Shown here one piece after another: positions 21,900 to 32,272 of a stretch of DNA of 64,000 nucleotides. The stretch covers positions 86,921,960-86,985,959 of the forward strand of contig OX377206.1 of assembly GCA_947396885.1 (NCBI GenBank). The letters run 5' to 3'. The stretch is from Heligmosomoides polygyrus polygyrus (lineage: Eukaryota; Nematoda; Chromadorea; Rhabditida; Heligmosomidae). The stretch's first letter is position 1; each line of letters begins with the position of its first letter. The notes under the pieces are model-generated. The model worked only from the letters and a program-made list of their open reading frames with translations. It made no database searches and was not told the origin of the DNA. A program made the translations under genes and the position numbers.

Positions 21900-22620
21900 G
21901 GAAGAGGGGAAGCTTTCCGTGGCTTCGGCCGCTTAGGAAGGTCAATGGGCAGGCAGAGTACACGGTGAACAAGTGGCCGTGCTTCAGCCCTCCTCCACCG
22001 TGCCGCTTCCCGCCCGTCACCGCCACCACCTCTTCAAGTGATTCTGACGTACGTCCGCCCCGTACAGACGGACAGAATTCGAGCGGGACAACGGGGAGGG
22101 GGAGCGGCTGGCGAAAAAAGCGGATGCTGATTGAGTGCTCGATCAGTACAATAGCGACGACAGCGCGATGCGTCGTCGCCCCGACCGCGACGGCGTAATG
22201 GCGGCCATAAATGCCGACAGCGACCGCAAACAGGCTTGCACACAATTCGATTACATTCACACTCGAACTCGCTGAGTGGAATGAGCTCGAGCTCAGCTGA
22301 GCCGAGCTGTCTGGTGTGTGTGTGTGTGCTGTGTCAGCTCTTCCTTCCCCCAGCCAGCCAGCCATCCACTCGACGATGACGGCGGCACGGTCGGCGGTTC
22401 CGTTCCTCCATCCGGGGCCGCATCCGATCCGTCGGGTCATTGATTCCCGACTCGAGTGGGGGAGGGGGTGGCGTCCATTTCGGCGGTCGTCTTCTCTTCC
22501 AATTTCATCTGAAGGCACTGAAGGCTCAAGAACGCCTCGTATTGGTCTTCTTCTTCTTCTTCGCGCTGCACCGCTTTCAGAAGTCACCTTTACGCCTCCA
22601 TATGTTAACCTTTACACGCG
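21900..22620. other. GC-rich island in intron 1
   Basis: GC and CpG are clearly higher than in surrounding DNA. It holds CCAGCCAGCCAGCC and a (GT)n run at 22313-22330. The minus-strand 230-codon frame is Arg/Ser/Gly-rich and has no family likeness, so I do not call a gene. An internal promoter or unrecognised 5' exon is possible. Confidence 0.4.
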
Positions 22621-22950
22621 GTAATCCGTCCCCACGCTTGATAGGCGTTATTCAGTAGTCGGATACGGCAAAAAAGCGTTTCAATAAGCGCATGCCAGGC
22701 CAACGAATGGCATTTTAATTCGCTAGGCATGACATTGAGTTCATCCAAGGATGCTGGCTGCAACGGCGAATTTTCCGACAACTCTTGGACCAGTCTTCCC
22801 GTGATGAAATCTATGACATCTGAAGCCTTCTTCTAGCATTTGTCTCTTTTCCAGCTGTTAATATCTACCAACTCCATATAAAATTGTACATCTTTGATTC
22901 TAAACCGGGCGCCGATAGAAATAAAGTGGACATTTTGCAAAGCAGATCTC
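22621..22950. other. Intronic, no supported feature
   Basis: No repeat or exon seen apart from a minisatellite-like AAAGTGGACATTTTG at 22923. Confidence 0.4.
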
Positions 22951-23180
22951 AAGCGTATCCGTAGTTTAAGCAGCGGTTGTCTAACCAGGTTGAAACTGTC
23001 TTTTTTAAGAAAGTTTTTGATTAAAATACACTTTTCCGAATGTCCTAGGAGAAAAGCACTCTTTGAATAAATACGAAATTCTTACAACGTATCCGTAGTG
23101 TAATCAGCCATTATCTAACCAGGGGGAAACCGTTTTTTCAATAGGACGTTTTTGATAAACATACAACTTTTCAGAGTTTA
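22951..23180 (+). repeat. Tandem repeat, two units of about 135 bp
   Basis: CGTATCCGTAGTTTAAGCAG..TCTAACCAGG recurs as CGTATCCGTAGTGTAATCAG..TCTAACCAGG 135 bases later. Confidence 0.8.
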
Positions 23181-24120
23181 TTAAGATAAAAAGGCAGAAT
23201 TATTTGAATAAACACAAAATTCTTATTATTTGACCTCAAATAATATTTTAGATTTGTCTTGACGTGCTGGAGATAAATGAAATTAGCTCCACGCTTTTGA
23301 AGGAATACGAAACTTCTGTGTTGATATTGGATAAAATATACCACTTTCATTTTAAACCAAACACATTTTAATTTGAAACTGGACACCTTTAGAATAAAAT
23401 GGACATTTTGCAGACCAAATCATAGGTATATACATTAAAATAAACATTGTCTGATTAAGTTGAAATTTTCTAAATTTTTTAAAATTAATAATCACTGAAG
23501 GTCATTGAATTAGTGGTGTGTTAAATGGGCAGATTGCGCCACGAGCTCGTTCTGTTCATGACGTTGTCTACTGGAATGATAGCACATTTGCTGTTTCCAT
23601 AGGTATAAATCTAAAAGCAGCAAAATCAGTCACAATAGAAGACACAAACTCTATTCTCTCCGCTAAAGCCTCAGGTGAACAGCATTTACGCTATTACTCA
23701 AGTAAACACTGCAAGACGAGGGTACGGCACAGTCTCTTCAAACGAACAACTTTTTCTTTGCGTCGGAACACCTTAGATTGCACTTGGGGTTACGGTCTTG
23801 GTCAGTGGAATAGAAAAGCTATAGTCATTTAAAAAAAGTACACGTTTCTTCTTAAGACAAGCTGTTCAGGGATTTTTCACAAACATTTCCTTGGAACTAA
23901 AAATTACTTACACTTTGTTACAAAGAGTCGATTTTGACTTTAAATATGTTTATTTTTACCTGAAAACTGTTCGGACTAATGTGGAAAATATCCGGCTTAA
24001 AATCAGAAGAATCTTGTTGGTAGCGGTTTGTGTCCTGCTTGAAGTGAAAATGGTATAGATCATTTATAAAATGCATCATTTATGTCTTTTGAAAACCTGC
24101 TTAAAGCCAGTCCGGGGCAA
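23181..24120. repeat. Degenerate minisatellite traces
   Basis: Scattered TTTAAT/GTCC/TTTGAAA-type units (for example GAATAAAATGGACATTTTGC at 23391) resemble those at 31.5, 32.7 and 57.1 kb. Unit boundaries are poor. Confidence 0.35.
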
Positions 24121-24309
24121 TCCCTCCTGGAGGGAGATTTTAGAACAGATAGGTAGGTATAGGTTTAGATTTTGTATTTTTTAGGATATAGATTTTAGAT
24201 AACTCGTTTTGTTGATATAAGCTCAAGAAAAACTTTTGGAACTAGATTTTCAAGAGTTTTAACTGAGGCTACAGGTTATTACAAGATGCTCTGTTGCGGT
24301 CAAAACTCT

Positions 24310-24381
24310 TGCGCCAGGCGGGACTCGAGCCCGCCCCTTCTGCTTCTCCGGCAGTGATGCTACGCCTTACACCACCGGCGC
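24310..24381 (-). repeat. SINE-B copy
   Basis: Minus strand GCGCCGGTGGTGTAAGGCG head with a paired acceptor stem and T arm (GGCGGGCTCGAGTCCCGCC). Tail AAGAGTTTTGACCGCAACAG continues to about 24287. Confidence 0.65.
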
Positions 24382-24466
24382 TGTTTAATCACACGTAACA
24401 TCTAACGGTTTTAACAGAATAACAAAAGCGACTATGAAGGGCAAAAACTAAGTGATATGTTCTTAC

Positions 24467-24520
24467 AGGATGTTTTGTTGCGATCAAAACTCTTGCACCA
24501 GGCGGAACTCGAACCTCGAA
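24467..24520 (-). repeat. SINE-B fragment
   Basis: Tail GATCGCAACAAAACATCC and T arm remain; the 5' part of the head is lost. Confidence 0.55.
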
Positions 24521-24653
24521 CTTAAGTGATATGTATCTTTCGTTGCCTCCCTTCACACGAAATTTTCTGTCGCAACGCCTTTCCGGTGACACATCAGTAA
24601 AACCGAAATGTAATTTTTATACTATTTCGTGATTTATAAAAGTACCGCTTGCT

Positions 24654-24912
24654 TGGGTGCGTGGTAGTGCAGTCGGAAGAGACGCTGACTATATTGTGCG
24701 CTCGATTCCTGGTTCTTATATCGAAGCGCAGGCTTACCTTTCTACACCTCTGGAGTCAGTGAATTGGTACCGGACTTCTTTGGAAGAAAAACTGATACCA
24801 TTGGCTGGACACCGTAACTCGTTGTATAGGCCATATTCGTATTCAAATTGCCTCCATGATACCAGTAGAAGTAGGATGCGTGGCGCATCCCGAAGAGGGT
24901 TTAGTGCCTTGT
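24654..24912 (+). repeat. SINE-A copy, moderately diverged
   Basis: Box A GGTAGTGCAGTCGG, body TGAATTGGTACCGGACTT and 3' block GTAGGATGCGTGGCGCATCC are present; the tail is absent. Confidence 0.8.
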
Positions 24913-25017
24913 GAATGATTGACGAGCACATGAATAGTATGCCATTATGGCATAATTGTGGATAACATACAAAGAATAAAATGACGGTCCGTTAGGTGAT
25001 TTAATATAATATTTTAA

Positions 25018-25943
25018 CACACTGACGACAATCGCGTTTTGCGCCATAAAGCCGCGTGGGACACGCGCGCGCTATGATTCACCGGTGGCTCATAATGTCC
25101 CTCGCGGACCACTTTTTGTTTTGCGTGCTTTTTTCTATCAAACTTCGACCAAAGAGGTTATTTAGGGTGCTGATCACGAATCTGATATGCGTTTATAAAA
25201 TTTCGGCCGATTACGAAAGGTTACGGTAGGTACGGGTGACTAAGGCTGCCGAGGTCATGAGCACCGTTTTCCCTCAAACGTCGCCCAGGGGGTTATCTGG
25301 GGTGCTGATTACGAATCTGACATCCGTTACTGGTATTACGGTGCAGTCCGTTTTCGGTATTACAGTGGACTAAGGTAATTTAGGTTACGGTAGCTAGGGG
25401 TAATCGCCGACAGCCTTAGTCACTCGTACCTACCGTAATCTCCCTTCCCTTAGTCCACTGTAATACCGAAAACGGATGTCGGATTCGTGATCAGCACCCC
25501 AAATAACTCACATGGGCGAAGTTTGAGCGAAATCGGTGACCATGACTCCAACAGCCTTACTCACCCGTGCCTACCGTAACCTATTGTTATCGGCCCAAAT
25601 TTTGAAAAAGGATGTCAGATTCGAGATCAGCGCCCCAAATAACCTCCATGGGCAAAGCTTGGGTGAAAAATACTGACTTGAATTGCTTTGATTGAATTGG
25701 TCTCCTTCCTAGTAAAATTTTTTGATTCGATATCTTTAGGGAACGCAAAGGCAATTTTCTTGCTTATTCCTGCTGGACATTTTCCTATCACAAGTAATTA
25801 GGGAACAGAAAAAAACATCTGTAAAAAACCGACGGTAGTAGTGCAAAATATAGCGCGAAAAGTTATGAGCCACCGGTGGCTCATATTGTCCCACGCGGAC
25901 AGACACGCATGAGCCACCGGTGGTTCATATTGTCGTCAATGTG
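25018..25943. mobile_element. 926-bp TTAA foldback element (piggyBac-type MITE)
   Basis: TTAA stands at both edges (25014-25017, 25944-25947). The ends CACACTGACGACAAT and ATTGTCGTCAATGTG match 14 of 15 as inverted repeats. Subterminal CACCGGTGGCTCAT/ATGAGCCACCGGTGG blocks are inverted, and internal units GGTGCTGATCACGAATCTG and their inverses occur twice per arm, so most of the element folds back. No transposase frame exists. TTAA targets are the hallmark of piggyBac; the palindromic design recalls the PALTTAA repeats of Caenorhabditis. Confidence 0.85.
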
Positions 25944-25947
25944 TTAA

Positions 25948-26320
25948 TACGGACCTAATTCGTTGTAGAGTTTAACCACATTTGAGCGTCTGGAATGTCA
26001 ACAAGGCAAATAAGGCTATACAGGGCCTTACTAAAAACGCTGCTGAATGCTCGAAATTTTTTGTTCTGCTAGAGTAATGTGCTGTAGCTCCGCTTAAAGT
26101 GCAAGCAAGCAGTAGTAATCTGCTGGACTAGTTGTTGAAGGCGGCGTGCACTTGTCTAGTGTCTCGTGATGTCTTCTTAATTGCTAGTACATATGCTGTT
26201 TAAGGCGTGTTTTGTAGGAAAGAAGCGTTAGAAGTTCTTGCGCTCAGATTCTACAAGCCTTAATATTTGATTTCAGCAAAATATTTATTCATTTAGCATG
26301 TTTCTGCGTGGATTTGGGCG
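25948..26320. other. Intronic, no supported feature
   Basis: No exon or repeat recognised. Confidence 0.4.
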
Positions 26321-26321
26321 A

Positions 26322-26351
26322 TTTATTTATTTATTTATTTATTTATTTATC
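26322..26351. repeat. (TTTA)n microsatellite
   Basis: Seven TTTA units. Confidence 0.9.
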
Positions 26352-27059
26352 CATTTACTGTACCCAATAAGGCGTTCATACGATAACCTTCAAAATAAGA
26401 CGTGCACCCGTAAAAATTCGTTAAAAAACCAACGGTCGGTAGTAACAAATTGGGTAGCCAAAATACTGACCCTGCTGAAAATGAAGCAGCATTAAGGAGT
26501 TGATGGAAAAGAGGGAAAACTTAAGAACCAAAAAAAAACGTGCATAAACTGTAAAGCTAGAAATTCTGGTAAAGTTGTCTGCTTTCTCCTCCTTTTCTAG
26601 GTTAAAAACAGAACTTCTAAAAGGAAAGGGTTCAAATTGGTAGCGCAGGGAGCAATGTGAGATTTGATGACATTCGTGTGAGATTTGCTTTAATCCCAGA
26701 TTTTGAGTCAAGTAAAGCACTGTAAAGCAAGCTATTATTTCGAGAAGGGGCTAGAAATTGGATTGCCACCACGGTCTTAATAAGAAAAAGGTGCCCTCAT
26801 AAAATGCATTTCTCCGTGGAGACTGACTGTCTCTAACTTTGGCGATAGGTTTCATGTCGTCTTTTCAATAGCGATGTACATAAAGCAACGTCTACGAGAA
26901 GTCTTCTGAATCCCCACGCATATCGGACAATGGCTCTGACGCGGGCACTGAATTATGGCGTACATCGTACGACGTGTGTGACACGTCTTGTGAATTCCGA
27001 CACACGTCGGGAGAAGTCTACATGCTAGAGTTCGTTAGCCATCCCTGCGTTGTTCGTGA
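26352..27059. other. Intronic, no supported feature
   Basis: Only short unrelated open frames. Confidence 0.4.
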
Positions 27060-27515
27060 ATCGTATCTCGATATCTATCATCTCGAAGAGCACCTGTATC
27101 ACCATTTCGTCCTGTTGATCATCGACTTATTCAAGCGAGCGCTAGCAGCGTCTCAATTTGTCCGTGTCACGTGCCAGAGTGCTCCAATGGATCCTCCTCG
27201 CTCGAGGGACACGAAGAGCGTCATATCGTTCGTGCAGGGCTTTCACGAAGAAGTTCGACCAATGCGTTGGTGGGTGTCCTGTTGTTCTTTTGACATCCCA
27301 CGGAATCTAATCGGTGACGTCTCTCGTCCAGCGCATATCTGCGAAGCGCATTACGTGGCCGGCCCACCTAATTTTCGACGGTTTGGCCCATACGACAGCG
27401 TCGACGAAGCTCAAAACTTCGGTTGCCTTCTCTCACTTGCATGAGTCCTGTCACTCCGAGCATCGTTCTACGACGCTGATCGCATGTTCATCCGTATCTT
27501 CGTATCTTCGGTTCC
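27060..27515 (-). pseudogene. RTE-type LINE fragment, second copy
   Basis: The minus strand reads MRFADMRWTRDVTD, HPPTHWSNFFVKALHERYDA and RRIHWSTLARDTDKLRRC, with stops between them. Nucleotide similarity to 13.84-14.26 kb is high over about 400 bp (for example CAATGGATCCTCCTCGCT), so both derive from one RTE family. Both copies lie on the minus strand and keep only the 3' end. Confidence 0.8.
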
Positions 27516-27880
27516 AGAATAGTTTAGTTCTACGGCGAGTTTGTGTTTCGTAGGAATTCCGAAAAAATATCCACATAGTAAGGTAGCAAACATACGCTGT
27601 ACGCAGTCAACTCTGCTTACCTGCAGAGTAGAAAGTCAACTTTTGCTGGCGGCTGTATGAGAGAGCTGGTATTTTAAACTCGCATCTCAAAGAGCACAAT
27701 GTGGTGTTGACACAGCTGAAGTGGAGCGTGATTGAAGGGTGAAACCCGTTGAAGTGCCTTTACTTTTAATGTAGAGTCAGTATTCCATCTGTCCGAGCTC
27801 GGGTGGTTCTCATTGTATGGTTAATTTTGCGGTTAAGTTCGTGATTTTTAAGTTCGACGAAAAATACCATTGTTATTGTA

Positions 27881-29162
27881 TTAGTTGTAACGAATTAAAT
27901 GGCACTGGCTCGCGCCATTTTTTGGCGCGTCTTTACGCGTTTGATCAAGAACAAACCGTAACACGTGGCATGTCATTTAGAAGCGCAAACTTTGCTCTAC
28001 CGGTGAGTACCAAATTTTCTATGTAAAAGTGGGAAAACTTTAGAGTTTTATCGACTTTTTTGCAGATGGACAAAAGGGTAATCCGAGGCATTTACTTGTA
28101 TGAATTCAAGCTGGGCACTACAGCTAAGGAGGCGGACGAGAAGATCAACGCCACATTTGGTCAAGGATGTTCCACAATTCGGACGGCGTATCGTTGGTAT
28201 CAGAAGTTCCGGAATGGAGATGAGAGCTTGGAAGAACATGAAGGTCGTGGGACGCATAGTGATGTTGATGAGGACAAGCTGAGAGATGTGGTAGAGGAGT
28301 ATCCACACAAAGGTACCAGGGAGATAGCGAAGGTTCTTGGCGTCAGTCACAACACAGCTGCCCGGCATCTGAAGGAAATTGGAAAGACCAAAAAGCTGGA
28401 AAGATGGGTGCCTCACGAGCTGTCTGAAGAGCAAAGAAACCGACGATATGAGATCTCGTCCGCACTGCTTCTACGGAACGAAGCGGACCCATTCCTTGAT
28501 CGCATCGTAACCTGTGACGAGAAATGGATAATGTACGACAACAGGCGACGATCGGCACAGTGGGTGGACAGCGATGGGAACCCCAAGGTTTTTGCGAAGC
28601 CGGAATTGCACCAAAAGAAAGTAATGGTGAAAGTATGATGGTGTTCGCTGGGAATTATTCACCACAGCTTCCTCCCTCCCGGTGAATCCATCACGGCAGA
28701 GAAGTACTGCATTGAAATTGAAGAACTGATGAAGAAGTTGAAGGATATCCGGCCGGCCTTGGTAAACCGAAGGCGAGTTCTCCTTCTGCACGACAATGCT
28801 CGCCCCCATGTAGCACGAATGACGTTGCAAAAATTGAATGAGCTGAGCATTGAAACTCTACCACATCCTCCATTTTCTCCCGACCTCTCCCCAACAGACT
28901 ACCATTTCTTCAAGCATCTTGGCGACTTCTTGGTAGGGAAAATATTCAAATACCAACAGGATGCTGAAAGTGCCTTCGAAGATTTCGTCAATTCCAGAAC
29001 TTCTGATTTTTATGCTACTGGGATAAGAAAACTTGTGTTACGTTGGCAAGGATATGTAGAACCAGAAGGTTTTTATTTCGATTAATAAACTTGCCTACAA
29101 GCCGAGATATTAACTGTTTAAATTTACAGTGGTTCAGTGCCATTTATTTCGTTACAACCTAA
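27881..29162 (+). mobile_element. Nearly intact mariner, 1282 bp (bandit/Hsmar1 type)
   Basis: TA at 27879-27880 and 29163-29164 flanks the ends. The inverted repeats start TTAGTTGTAACGAATTAAAT (left) and TTAGGTTGTAACGAAATAAA (right, complement), each running into GGCACTG. They differ by one missing base and one substitution. Length fits complete mariners. The transposase is whole except for one internal stop. The youngest-looking DNA transposon in the window. Confidence 0.92.
28066..29085 (+). pseudogene. Mariner transposase with a single internal stop
   Basis: One frame from the ATG at 28066 to TAA at 29083-29085 is broken only by TGA at 28636-28638, where mariners have Trp (..VMVxVWW..). 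The N-terminal helix-turn-helix region (VIRGIYLYEFKLGTTAKEA) is followed by WVPHELSEEQ, then VTCDEKW (first Asp), LLLHDNARPH (second Asp) and SPDLSPTDYHFF (third Asp). The second and third are 34 residues apart, the DD34D signature. Similarity to human Hsmar1/SETMAR is very high, as described for hookworm bandit. A 63-bp GTGAGT..TTGCAG intron (28003-28065) lies directly before the ATG and would join, in phase, an upstream ATG at 27970, adding MSFRSANFALP. Confidence 0.88.
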
Positions 29163-29164
29163 TA

Positions 29165-29575
29165 TTAGTCTTCATACTACGCCTACTAAACGTCAGTGTT
29201 ACGCTTTTTGTTCGTGATTTGTTTGCTCATCAGAAGTCGCCGTGATTAGTCAACAGAAACGCCAGATCATTGTGGAATCTGTTTCATCATATAAAAACAA
29301 CGGTGAACATGAGTGAGTTGAACTATGAAGGTGGAATCTGTCGGCTCTCTGCTTCCTCTTCTTTCCCTTCAGCATGTCCTTTTAAAAGCAGCTTAACATC
29401 TTCTTGCGGTGAGGGACTGTCAGAGCTTTGTGCTCTGACTGGAAGAGTTTCGCAGAATTTGTTGACCTTAGCTTAGGGGATTCTTTTAATAATCACGGGG
29501 AAAGTCTCGATGTAAAATGTAAAAGGACTTTCCATAGGCGCTTATGTAGGATGACAATGGTAGCTGTGGCTTCCC
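29165..29575. other. Intronic, no supported feature
   Basis: No family recognised; a short Ser-rich open frame is not convincing. Confidence 0.4.
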
Positions 29576-29577
29576 AG

Positions 29578-29848
29578 AGAAATCTGATACCAATTCACCG
29601 ACCCCAACAGAACGGGAACTTGATCTGAGCAGGATCCGAACCTTTAATCGATTCGGGTAGTTCGCAAGAGTCGTCGATGCCTCCGACTGTGTGACTTGTG
29701 GATATAGAGGATTGGTATAGCTATACAGGTAGATTCACGCTGGTTCATTCGCCCAGCACATTCCCGACGGAGAATATTTTCAGTGGGAAGGCTGGTTTTT
29801 TGCTCGCGTTGGTGTAAGACGATGGTTCCGGCTGTGCTCACTCCAGCG
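29578..29848 (-). repeat. Repeat C unit 1
   Basis: CTGATACCAATTCACCGACC, GGATCCGAACCTTTAATCG and GCCTCCGACTGTG form an antisense tRNA-like head and a short body related to SINE-A. The flank GGTTCATTCGCCCAGCACAT is specific to this family. Confidence 0.7.
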
Positions 29849-30118
29849 AAGACTGGTACCAATTCACCGACCAAAGTGGAATGGGAGCTTGGCTTAAGCA
29901 GGACACGTACCTTTGATCGATTCGGGAAGTTCGCGAGAGTATCCGATTCCTCCTACTGCGTTATTAGTGAGTATAGAGAATAGACGTACCTATACAAGTT
30001 CATTCACGATGGTTCAATAGCCCAGCACGTTCCTGAGTGTGAGTAGTTCTGAAGGAAAGCGGTTTTTTTCTAGCTGTGGTGTAAGTCTATGGCGTCTCAG
30101 AGAAGTGTGGTATCACTC
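29849..30118 (-). repeat. Repeat C unit 2
   Basis: Repeats unit 1 in the same order (CTGGTACCAATTCACCGACC, TACCTTTGATCGATTCGGG, GGTTCAATAGCCCAGCACGT), offset about 270 bases. Confidence 0.75.
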
Positions 30119-30137
30119 GAATGCGTCCGATCAAACG

Positions 30138-30240
30138 GCGCGGGTGGTGTAAAGGCGTAGAGCATTCCCGCACGGTCAGAGGAAGGTGCGGGTTCGAGTC
30201 CCCCCTTACGCTAGAAGTTTTGATCGCAACAAAACATCGT
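30138..30240 (+). repeat. SINE-B copy between repeat C units
   Basis: Head 30138-30212 has GGTGGTGTAAAGGCG and a T arm GTGCGGGTTCGAGTCC. The acceptor stem is broken at its 3' side. Tail AGTTTTGATCGCAACAAAAC follows. Confidence 0.65.
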
Positions 30241-30244
30241 TATG

Positions 30245-30440
30245 ACAGTGTGGTATCAATTTGCTGATCCAAGTGGATTGGAAGGTTTGGTTAGCGTGAT
30301 CAGGACTCGAGCCTTCAATCGATTTGGAGTGCATTCGTTACCTGCGGCTTCCTTCTCCTGCGCTACAAGTGGACGTGGTAGGTAGATGTGGTATCAACCT
30401 ATAGAAATGAATTCACACTGGGTCAAACGTGCAGTACGCC
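30245..30440 (-). repeat. Repeat C unit 3
   Basis: TGTGGTATCAATTTGCTGATCC, TTCAATCGATTTGG and TTCACACTGGGTCAAAC correspond to the earlier units with more divergence. Confidence 0.6.
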
Positions 30441-30452
30441 AATATGGAGGAT

Positions 30453-30590
30453 AATCGGATCTATCCTTGTGGGGGGGGGGCATCACAGGAAAAGCGAAAC
30501 AAATTTGGACAGCGTGGCATCGTCCTGCTAGGAAATCGCAAAGAAAGGCTTTTTCCTAGGTTAAAACATGGTATTGTCTTTACCGGAAAT
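30453..30590. mobile_element. MITE-G left half
   Basis: CGGATCTATCCTTGTGGGGG opens it, then GGAAAAGCGAAAC and TTCCTAGG..AAAACATGGT follow as in the 45.2 kb element. The right terminus is missing. Confidence 0.55.
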
Positions 30591-31176
30591 TTAAAGAAAA
30601 TTTTCCGTTAAAAAATTTCGTTAAAAAATTTAACGCGCAGAACTTTGTGTGCAGCTCTGCTACGCATCCCCCTGGAGTTCCCTGCTGGAAAAGGTCATTG
30701 CCTGACTCCTTGCCTGGACACTATCGTTCGGCATAAATACGTTTCTTAAATGTTTAACTTCTGACACTCATCAAGAAGCTTAACCACATAAATCGAACCA
30801 AACTAATCGTAAGTTCCATCTGAATTTCTATCAACTTTTGGCGCGGGTTCAGTTGACTTGGGTTAGTGTCCAGTCAGGCAATGCCCTTTTCCAGCAGTGA
30901 ATTCTATGGCGATGCGTAGCTTCACTTATTAACGCTGATGTGTACGTGGAATGGGTCTTTTTTCCACGTCAAAACAATCGCCGTGTTGTCGTTATTTGAA
31001 ATGGCCTCGTTGCACAGTAATTGAATGAGAAGGTTATCTCTGCGATGCGAACTCTACGCCGACTCCAATTGAGTTTCGAGGCCTTTCCATCGTATTGAAC
31101 TACTGCTTCATCGGTCAGGATCAGTGCATGCGTTGCGATCCTTCTGTTCGCGAAATATCAGTGTTCCTCTAAGGCC
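30591..31176. other. Intronic; short inverted pair
   Basis: CTGCTGGAAAAGG..CATTGCCTGACT (30680-30712) recurs inverted as AGTCAGGCAATG..CCTTTTCCAGCAG (30872-30894), with conserved flanks (GCTACGCATC / GATGCGTAGC). This suggests another decayed foldback of about 260 bp. Confidence 0.5.
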
Positions 31177-31179
31177 TAA

Positions 31180-31306
31180 GGCCTTTGTTATACCACCGCT
31201 CACCCCGAGCGACGCCTAATGATATGCTTTCATATCGATCGGGCGGCGCGATGCGATCGATATAGGAGCGTATCGTTAGGCGTCGAGCGGTGGTATAACA
31301 AAGGCC
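31180..31306. mobile_element. MITE-H copy 2
   Basis: Perfect ends GGCCTTTGTTATACCACCGC and GCGGTGGTATAACAAAGGCC. TAA lies on the left (31177-31179), TCA on the right. Core ATATCGATCGGGCGGCGCG is nearly the same as in the 40.3 kb copy. Confidence 0.85.
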
Positions 31307-31329
31307 TCATACTTATTTTACGTCTAGGT

Positions 31330-31625
31330 GGGTACTTTCGAAATGAACTAAACTGGACACTTTTCAGAATGGACCACCCCCTGTGTTAGAACTGAGAACG
31401 TTTTAAGAGAGAAGAATGGATTAATCTTTCTTTCTTTAGATATGTGTTTTCGCTTCACATAATTTACTTTTTACATATTTTGCCTTTAATTTTTTTAAAT
31501 TTCATCTTCATTGGACACTCTTCTAAACGCCTTCTAGACGCACCTAATGCTTTTGTAATCAAACTGAACATTTTCCTAATCAAAATGAGCTACTTCGACG
31601 TTAAACTAGACACTCTCTAAAGAAA
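31330..31625. repeat. Degenerate minisatellite
   Basis: Units around AAACTGGACACTTTTC, ATTGGACACTCTTCTAAA and AAACTAGACACTCTCTAAA recur about every 25-60 bases in inverse orientation to the 32.7 kb array. Confidence 0.55.
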
Positions 31626-31636
31626 GTTACAATATT

Positions 31637-31659
31637 TATATATATATATAATATATATA
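31637..31659. repeat. (TA)n run
   Basis: TATATATATATAATATATAT borders the next SINE; a matching TATATAT stretch follows the SINE. Confidence 0.8.
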
Positions 31660-31950
31660 GGATGAAGGATAAAGGACGGCGTTACTCAATCCTTCTGGGA
31701 TGCGCCACGTACTCTACTTCTACGGGATGTCGTGGAGGCGATTTGAATGCGTATTTGGCCATACAATGACTTGCGGTGGCCAGCCGATGAACAAGTCAGC
31801 GCTCTATCCTTCCCAGACAAGTCTTGTACCAATTCACCGACCCCGGTGGGATGGAAGGCTTGGTTGGCCTGGGCGGGAAATCCGAACCAGGAACCTGGTA
31901 TGGGGTGCACGCGACAGTCGTGCCTCCTCCAACTGCGCTACACGCGCCCA
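31660..31950 (-). repeat. SINE-A full-length copy in a TA-rich target
   Basis: Complete from the GGATAAAGG tail to the head GGGCGCGTGTAGCGCAG. AT-rich repeats on both sides hide the exact duplication. Confidence 0.92.
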
Positions 31951-32188
31951 TATTTTATATATATTTTATATAATACAGTTACAATATATTTGTTCGAGGA
32001 AAATTATAGAGTAACTTTATTCATTTTTATTCAGAAAACGTAAATAAAAAACGGAAAAATTAGTAGAGTTTTCTTTGAAATTTCAATTTGCTTACCCAAT
32101 AAATGAGCACATTGTCTGAAAATTTATAAAACTTCATCTTTTGAGTGAAAATAATGGTAAAAGCTTGTTTTATAGAGCAGGAAGGCGG

Positions 32189-32272
32189 TCATTTTTTAGT
32201 GCCAAAAGGAAAGATTGCGCCATGTTCTCGTCCAAGAAGTCGCGATTTTTATTCGATTGATAGCAAATATCT
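32189..32272 (+). repeat. Repeat F copy
   Basis: TTTTTAGTGCCAAAAGG, AGATTGCGCCATG, CTCGTCC and GTCGCGATTTTTATTCG are shared in order with the foldback at 56.6-56.9 kb. Confidence 0.65.

Noticed and set aside
21895..22587. 230-codon minus-strand frame, the longest uninterrupted ORF in the window.
   Set aside because: It lies in a GC-rich island where stops are rare. Other frames are also open, residues are low-complexity Arg/Ser/Gly, and no domain is visible.
31137..31330. MITE-H copy 2 with a clear TWA target duplication.
   Set aside because: The element is clear, but the right flank is TCA instead of TAA, so the duplication is not claimed for this copy.
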